From Elusimicrobiota bacterium (GTDB lineage: Bacteria > Elusimicrobiota > Elusimicrobia > 2-02-FULL-39-32), in NCBI GenBank assembly GCA_023249715.1, contig JAHFCA010000023.1:1-12295 (forward strand): a DNA stretch of 12,295 nucleotides, given 5' to 3'. The notes beneath the pieces are model-generated. The model had not been told where the DNA came from and ran no database searches. It saw only the letters and a program-made list of their open reading frames with translations. Below are positions 7,939 through 12,295 of the stretch, in pieces. Made by a program: the position numbers and the translations under genes. Positions within the stretch are counted from its first letter, which is position 1. Each line of letters begins with the position of its first letter.

Positions 7939-8861
7939 TAAGCAAGCTCTTTTTCTCCTGTAATTCTGCGGAACGCCTCAATATATTTTTCTCTTGTTTT
8001 GTCTACCACATCTTTTGGCAAAGAAGGAACCGGCGGCTGGTGGTTCCATTTTATACCATCTAAATAATCCCGCACAAACTGTTTGTCGAAGGAAGCGGGG
8101 GAACTTCCAATTTTATATTGACGTATCTCCCAAAAACGGGAAGAGTCCGGAGTCAGAGCTTCATCAATGAGTATAATTTCTTTTTCCCCCGATGGAGAAG
8201 TCAAAGTTCCAAATTCAAATTTAGTATCCGCTAAAATTAAGCCCTTAGAGCGCGCCGCCTTTGCCGCAAATTTATAAAGCTCTATCGAAACGCGCTTGAG
8301 TTCCAAAGCCATCGTCTCTCCCACAATTTGGCACATCTCTTCAAAGGAGATATTGCGGTCGTGCGCTCCCCCCTCTTCTTTAGTGGCGGGAGTAAATATG
8401 GGCTCTGGCAGTTCTTGCGATTCCTTGAGCCCTTCGGGCAAAGGGATGCCGCACACTTTGCTATTCCCGCAATATTCCTTCCACCCCGAACCGGAAAGAT
8501 AGCCCCGAACCACACATTCAATGGGGAACTTTTCCGTCCTTTGCGCCAGCATGGAACGCCCTTCTAAATCTTTTCTATATTTTTTTAGTTTATCGGGATA
8601 GTCGTCTACAGAAGTGGAAATGCAATGGTTTTTAACGATTCCTTTTGTTTGTCCAAACCAATAGGCGGAAATTTGGTTTAACACTTTCCCTTTATCGGGG
8701 ACCAACGTCGGGAGCACAAAATCGTAGGCGGAAATCCTGTCGCTCGCTACGATTAACAGTTTATCTTTTAAATCATACACCTCTCTCACTTTCCCACGAA
8801 TAAAAAGAGGAATATCCAGGTTAGTCTGAGCACCTATCTCCGCATTATTTAAAATAGTCAT
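7938..8861 (-). CDS. purC: SAICAR synthetase
   Basis: Condenses CAIR with aspartate using ATP to form SAICAR in purine synthesis. The 307-residue length matches the longer form of the family (about 290-310, as in yeast and many Gram-negatives) rather than the roughly 240-residue Bacillus form. Motifs are GKVREVYD near 23-30, SDRISAYDFVLP near 40-51, RTEKFPIECVVRGYLSGSGW near 108-127, TPATKEEGGAHDRNISF, LADTKFEFG, and IDEALTPDSSRFW. The ATG overlaps the upstream reductase gene by 17 bases and has a good AAAGGAG about 8 bases before it. The stop codon at 7938-7940 abuts the palindrome. The downstream neighbours are the genes for FGAM synthase, which acts two steps earlier in the pathway; the genes for the intervening steps (purM, purE/K) are not in the window. 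Confidence 0.97.
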   Translation of the reverse strand: MTILNNAEIGAQTNLDIPLFIRGKVREVYDLKDKLLIVASDRISAYDFVLPTLVPDKGKVLNQISAYWFGQTKGIVKNHCISTSVDDYPDKLKKYRKDLEGRSMLAQRTEKFPIECVVRGYLSGSGWKEYCGNSKVCGIPLPEGLKESQELPEPIFTPATKEEGGAHDRNISFEEMCQIVGETMALELKRVSIELYKFAAKAARSKGLILADTKFEFGTLTSPSGEKEIILIDEALTPDSSRFWEIRQYKIGSSPASFDKQFVRDYLDGIKWNHQPPVPSLPKDVVDKTREKYIEAFRRITGEKELA

Positions 8862-9708
8862 TCACATACTCCTTTAAAGAGGTTTTCCAATCTCGCATTA
8901 AATTAATCCCCATGTCGTTCAATCGCCCATTGATGGCCGTAATATTTTTTGCGCGGGGAGCAGCTTCTTTATAGTGAGAGGCTAAAACAGGAACCACTTT
9001 TACATCGTGAGCTCCCATAAAATCTAGGAGCGCCTGCATATACTCCACATAAGTAGCGCACCCCTGCCCCACCATATTAAAAACTCCGCGTCCTTCTAAT
9101 TCAATTAGTTTAAGCAAATTCTGAACCGTATCTTTCACTGAGGAAGGCTGAATAATTCTATCTTTAACCGCTTCGATTTCTTTTTCTCCAAATTTTACTT
9201 TGCTGATGATTTTGGCCACAAATTTTTTGTCGTTCTTTCCGCCGCCAAAGAGAGCTCCAAAACGGACAATGAGGTGTTGGGAAAGTTGCCTTGAGAGGAC
9301 TTCTCCTTCCCACTTGCTTTTAGAATAAACTCCTACAATTTTTTCAGGCGCAACAGAATCGCTCCTCTCATCGTAAGGAGATCCTTTTTCTCCGTCGTAG
9401 ATATAGGTCGTGGAAGGATAGATGAGCACCGCTCCTACTTTTTTCGCCCCTTGGCAAACATGGGCCGTTCCCCGAATATTGATATTGTAGCATTCTTGGG
9501 AATTGCGTTCACACCCATCCACATCGGTCATCGCCGCTAAATGAAAAATAGCATCCGGCTTAACTTTCTCTATAGTTTCCAGAACACTTTTTGGGTCCGT
9601 AACATCAAAATTGGAACAAACAACTTCTTTAATAAAAGAATAATCCCGAGATTGTTCTATAAACTCGCTCCCCACCATGCCATCGGACCCCGTCACTAAA
9701 ATTTTCAC
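8845..9708 (-). CDS. RmlD-like sugar-nucleotide reductase (extended SDR family)
   Basis: A 287-residue NAD(P)-dependent reductase of the extended short-chain dehydrogenase class, closest in appearance to dTDP-4-dehydrorhamnose reductase (RmlD/RfbD). The N-terminal dinucleotide motif TGSDGMVGS is at 6-14. It is followed by DAIFHLAAMTDVDGCE near 52-67, YPSTTYIYDGEKGSPYDE, the catalytic YSKSK pair, and IVRFGALFG. The C-terminal PRAKNITAINGRL fits the substrate-binding part of RmlD. The start is GTG at 9708 with AGGA about 8 bases upstream. It is the first gene of the nucleotide operon and overlaps purC by 17 bases, so it is co-transcribed. Its substrate cannot be told from sequence: no other rhamnose genes are nearby. 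A generic SDR with another sugar or a methionine-adenosyltransferase-beta-like role is an alternative. Confidence 0.85.
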   Translation of the reverse strand: MKILVTGSDGMVGSEFIEQSRDYSFIKEVVCSNFDVTDPKSVLETIEKVKPDAIFHLAAMTDVDGCERNSQECYNINIRGTAHVCQGAKKVGAVLIYPSTTYIYDGEKGSPYDERSDSVAPEKIVGVYSKSKWEGEVLSRQLSQHLIVRFGALFGGGKNDKKFVAKIISKVKFGEKEIEAVKDRIIQPSSVKDTVQNLLKLIELEGRGVFNMVGQGCATYVEYMQALLDFMGAHDVKVVPVLASHYKEAAPRAKNITAINGRLNDMGINLMRDWKTSLKEYVNDYFK

Positions 9709-9714
9709 CCAAAC

Positions 9715-9754
9715 ATCCTACCACAGAGCTAAAAAAGTTACAAATTTGTTACAA
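9715..9754 (-). promoter_or_regulatory. Candidate promoter of the pur-pyr operon
   Basis: On the minus strand TTGTAA (9743-9738) is followed by a 17-base spacer and TAGGAT (9720-9715). A second TTGTAA at 9754-9749 has a 17-base spacer to the poorer TAGCTC (9731-9726). The first pair would start RNA at about 9708, the GTG codon itself, giving a leaderless message; the second would leave a leader of about ten bases. The AGGA that would serve as ribosome site overlaps the first -10 element. The two TTGTAA copies surround the palindrome ACAAATTTGT (9740-9749), a possible operator. All are inferences from base patterns only. Confidence 0.35.
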
Positions 9755-9785
9755 AAAGTTTGAGAAAAGTTATGCCTTCTCCACC

Positions 9786-9791
9786 TATAAT
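9786..9791 (+). promoter_or_regulatory. Candidate -10 element for the large exported-protein gene
   Basis: A perfect TATAAT lies about 43 bases before the GTG start, placing the RNA start near 9798 with a leader of about 36 bases. The best upstream hexamer, TTGAGA (9760-9765), is 20 bases away, which is longer than usual, so the -35 element is uncertain. The ribosome site AGGGGGA is at 9824-9830. Confidence 0.4.
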
Positions 9792-9833
9792 TGTCGTACG
9801 CGAGAAATCGTGCTCATTTTATTAGGGGGAATT

Positions 9834-12295
9834 GTGATCCAATTGGAAAATAGAAGAAGAGTTCAGGGCTTAAAGCAGGGGATTTGCATTGCCCTTGTTG
9901 GAATTTTTTTATTCTCTACGATCGCCCCATCCTACGCGCAAGCCCAGAACTTTGACTCCTCTAAAAACATAGCCTCTCACCATTTAAGGGGGCGCAGCCA
10001 TTCTATGTTGGGAGCCTCTCCCGCAGAACAAACCGCGTTCTTAGAAAAAATTTATGCCGCAACTAAACAACCCGCGCCCTTTAGCCCCGGGATGGCCCAA
10101 CGAGATTTATTGCGGAAGAAGCACGAAAAAACTCTCCAAACGCTTCACAAAGCTCTGGAGCTCACCAAAATAACATTCCATAAGAGTGCCCAATTCTCAT
10201 TAGAATTCATCCACTGGTTATCTAAAAAAGACAGATGGCGATGGGCGGCTCTATTTGTAATTGCAGGGGTTGAAATCCTCGCTCCCAATTCTCCTTTAGG
10301 TAAAATTCTCCAATCTTTCGCGTTCCCTTTTTCATTAGCAACAGTATCTAGCCCCGCCCCAACAACTCCCTCCACTCCAACCAGAAAGTTTAGATTAGCC
10401 CAAATTGTAACCGTTATAGAAAACGCAAAAAAATTGAGAGATATGTCCGAAAAGGACTATAGAAATTTGGATCTGGAAAAATTTATTGCCCTGCCTGAGA
10501 ACCATTATGAGAAAGAAAATGAAAAAAGATTAGAGACCTATCTTAAACACCAAGCCGCTTCCGCAGCGCAAGCGATTCTAGAATTGATGGCGAATGGGCA
10601 AGATGCGAGCGTTTTAGAAAAGAAGACGGGCCGTTTTGGTGTGGGAGGGTATCAGGTTCTGGGAGAATTAGAATCGAAAGAGGATCGCGTTATCCTGGAA
10701 TCTTCAAAAGACGGAGAGTCCGGAGTGCGATTTATTTTCTGGCTGGAGAACGAAGAGGTGCTGTTCGACTATGAACTTTTAGAAAATAGAACCCTCCCTA
10801 AAGGAACTCATCTGCAAGTTCTAAAACAGTTAAATAAAGAAAAGGCGCTCGCTCGCAGAAAATTCATAGAGAGAAAAGTAAGAGTGAATACGAAAGGCCC
10901 CCTCCAATGGCAAGATGGAACACGCATGAATCGTCCCGAAGAGTATCTCTATTTAAACGCAAAGGAGTCGGGAGTTGTGGATGAGAGAGTATCTCCCGTA
11001 ATAGTCAATGTGAGTGAAAAGGGTTACGAAGTGTGGGATTCTGGAAGTGGAATGGGGTTAAAAGAGATATTAGAGAGGTTTCTCATACCAAAACGGACGG
11101 ACAAGCCTCTTATCGGCACAGATAGAGAAAGGATCATAGAAGAGACACGGTGCTTCTATAAACCGCGCGCATCCTCCGAAAGCGATACCGCCCTTTGGCT
11201 GAGCGGTTTTGAAATTGAAACCCATCTCATTCGGGGAAAAGTGAACCTTGTAAAAGAAGCGGTCTTTGAACTCCCCCACGACACCGACATTAGCGAGGAG
11301 CGGGGCGTTCTCAATTTAGTCCCAAGTAATCAAAAAGTGACAGTGGGGCTAGAGGGGATGAAGCGGATGATAGATAAACTGGTGGATCCAAAGAGAGACA
11401 TAGAAAATAGATTCACCTTAATCAATACATTGGTAGCCTTGTTAGAAATAAAGCAACCCAAAAAAGAGAAAGGCCTGATTCAAGGAAATTTAGAAGAAGC
11501 CACCGATTTAATTTGGGTCCTTAAAGAAAAACTGAACGCGCATGGCGGTTTGCTAGAGCGCTATAGAAATAAGGGATTTTTATTCCTCCCTAACGATCCC
11601 GAATGGGCTCGGTTTCAATCTTGGCCCGATCGGGTAATCCTTATAGATAAATCCTTATTGGAAACAGACGAAGATTTATCCAAATTATCGAATAGTTTGG
11701 AAGATGTTTCCCATCATCCTATTTTTGAACCTATTAAGAGCGCGCAAGCAAAAATTCTTCTGGCCGATTTTGGAGTCCCAGCAGGAAGAGAGGATCCTAT
11801 TATTATACAGTCGAAAAATAATTTTACCCCCACTGTAATTCTCGACAAGGCTGTCTTTGAAAAGTACGAATCTGAACCCGAACTCTTAATTGCCCGATTG
11901 AAAAAGAGTTTATCTGTAAACAAAGAGACCCCGGAATTGAGTGAAGAACAAGAGCCTCATCGAAAAGCAAACTGGTTCAACCGTCTTAAACTTCGCTCTA
12001 TCCTCCCCCTCTTTTTTGTTTTGGCAACGGTTTTATCGTCCACCGGATCTTCTATAATTTCTCATACGGACGCCGCAAAACAGCCATCTCCCGCCCCTAG
12101 CGCGCATTCCATTACTATGAAATCAAAAACTCACGACCAATTAATTAAAGAACTTCCCATAAATCCCCCCTCCCCCAAAAATAGAATTGAACTACCGCGG
12201 TTTCGTCTTCCACATTTTGACCTACCTGCTCAATTCTATTGGCTAAAGAATTGGGTTATCCAATTTATTCCCCAATGGAATGAAGTAACAGAAAC
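9834..12295 (+). CDS. Large exported protein with GHKL-like ATPase motifs (3' end beyond window)
   Basis: I translated one frame with no stop from the GTG at 9834 to the window end, 820 codons, so the gene continues. AGGGGGA (9824-9830) is a good ribosome site; another in-frame GTG at 9810 lacks one. The N-terminus ENRRRVQGLKQ, a hydrophobic stretch at about 17-34 and the end SYAQA form a signal peptide or anchor. Weaker membrane candidates are about 137-152 and a strong one at 721-742 (SILPLFFVLATVLSS), after a basic stretch. Motifs like the Bergerat ATP-binding fold are present: ILELMANGQDA (248-258, N-box), TGRFGVGG (265-272, G2), KGTHLQVL (323-330, G3), and later YEVWDSGSGMG (398-408, G1). 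The order is not canonical. I do not recognise the family as a whole. ATPase activity is unproven, and ATP would be scarce if the domain lies outside the cytoplasm. Confidence 0.8.
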   Translation, partial: MIQLENRRRVQGLKQGICIALVGIFLFSTIAPSYAQAQNFDSSKNIASHHLRGRSHSMLGASPAEQTAFLEKIYAATKQPAPFSPGMAQRDLLRKKHEKTLQTLHKALELTKITFHKSAQFSLEFIHWLSKKDRWRWAALFVIAGVEILAPNSPLGKILQSFAFPFSLATVSSPAPTTPSTPTRKFRLAQIVTVIENAKKLRDMSEKDYRNLDLEKFIALPENHYEKENEKRLETYLKHQAASAAQAILELMANGQDASVLEKKTGRFGVGGYQVLGELESKEDRVILESSKDGESGVRFIFWLENEEVLFDYELLENRTLPKGTHLQVLKQLNKEKALARRKFIERKVRVNTKGPLQWQDGTRMNRPEEYLYLNAKESGVVDERVSPVIVNVSEKGYEVWDSGSGMGLKEILERFLIPKRTDKPLIGTDRERIIEETRCFYKPRASSESDTALWLSGFEIETHLIRGKVNLVKEAVFELPHDTDISEERGVLNLVPSNQKVTVGLEGMKRMIDKLVDPKRDIENRFTLINTLVALLEIKQPKKEKGLIQGNLEEATDLIWVLKEKLNAHGGLLERYRNKGFLFLPNDPEWARFQSWPDRVILIDKSLLETDEDLSKLSNSLEDVSHHPIFEPIKSAQAKILLADFGVPAGREDPIIIQSKNNFTPTVILDKAVFEKYESEPELLIARLKKSLSVNKETPELSEEQEPHRKANWFNRLKLRSILPLFFVLATVLSSTGSSIISHTDAAKQPSPAPSAHSITMKSKTHDQLIKELPINPPSPKNRIELPRFRLPHFDLPAQFYWLKNWVIQFIPQWNEVTE

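Noticed and set aside
7775..7981. Two 62-codon frames, one on each strand, overlapping the purC-purS gap.
   Set aside because: They arise from the palindrome, which reads similarly on both strands, and resemble each other for that reason; neither has a start context or family resemblance.
9709..9833. Riboswitch (for example a purine riboswitch) ahead of the operon.
   Set aside because: The space before the reductase start is too short on the minus strand, and I saw no purine-riboswitch core or paired loop arrangement.
10145..11923. Minus-strand frames of 69 to 76 codons at 10145-10375, 11070-11279 and 11714-11923.
   Set aside because: They are antisense to the continuous plus-strand frame, which has a signal peptide, a ribosome site and recognisable motifs; they look like chance open frames.
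1..12295. CRISPR array, tRNA, rRNA, insertion sequence or prophage genes.
   Set aside because: No regularly spaced direct repeats, no cloverleaf-like stretch, and no transposase or integrase motifs were seen; almost all bases belong to the genes listed.

Overview
The window looks like a bacterial chromosome of moderate-to-low GC from a lineage I cannot name from sequence alone. It has Bacillus-type split FGAM synthase genes (PurS/PurL/PurQ), an Fe-S type PurF and a PyrR regulator, next to a divergent gene for a very large exported protein with no obvious close family. An uncultivated Gram-negative-like candidate phylum (for example in the Omnitrophota/Elusimicrobiota neighbourhood) would fit, but this is inference with low confidence.

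Positions 9708 down to 1 (minus strand) form one tightly packed nucleotide-biosynthesis operon. In transcription order it holds an RmlD-like sugar-nucleotide reductase, purC, a tandem double-PurS gene, purL, purQ, purF, pyrR, pyrB and pyrC. The last is cut by the window edge within a few residues of its expected end. Junctions are mostly ATGA overlaps or gaps of 0 to 3 bases, so translation is probably coupled. The one exception is the purC-purS junction, which is filled by an imperfect palindrome of about 161 bp running from the purC stop codon to the purS start codon. The operon combines steps of purine synthesis (PRPP amidation by PurF, the FGAM synthase complex PurS/PurL/PurQ, and SAICAR synthesis by PurC) with the aspartate transcarbamoylase and dihydroorotase steps of pyrimidine synthesis. 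The pyrimidine regulator PyrR sits at the join.

Positions 9709-9833 are a divergent intergenic region with candidate promoters for both directions.

Positions 9834 to the window end (plus strand) form one uninterrupted reading frame of at least 820 codons with no stop, encoding an exported or membrane-anchored protein that continues beyond the window. It carries sequence signatures resembling the ATP-binding boxes of GHKL (Bergerat-fold) ATPases. They occur in an unusual order: N-box, G2, G3, then the D-x-G-x-G-M box about 130 residues after G2. A second strongly hydrophobic segment lies near residue 725. This gene, the double PurS and the palindrome are the most interesting parts of the window.
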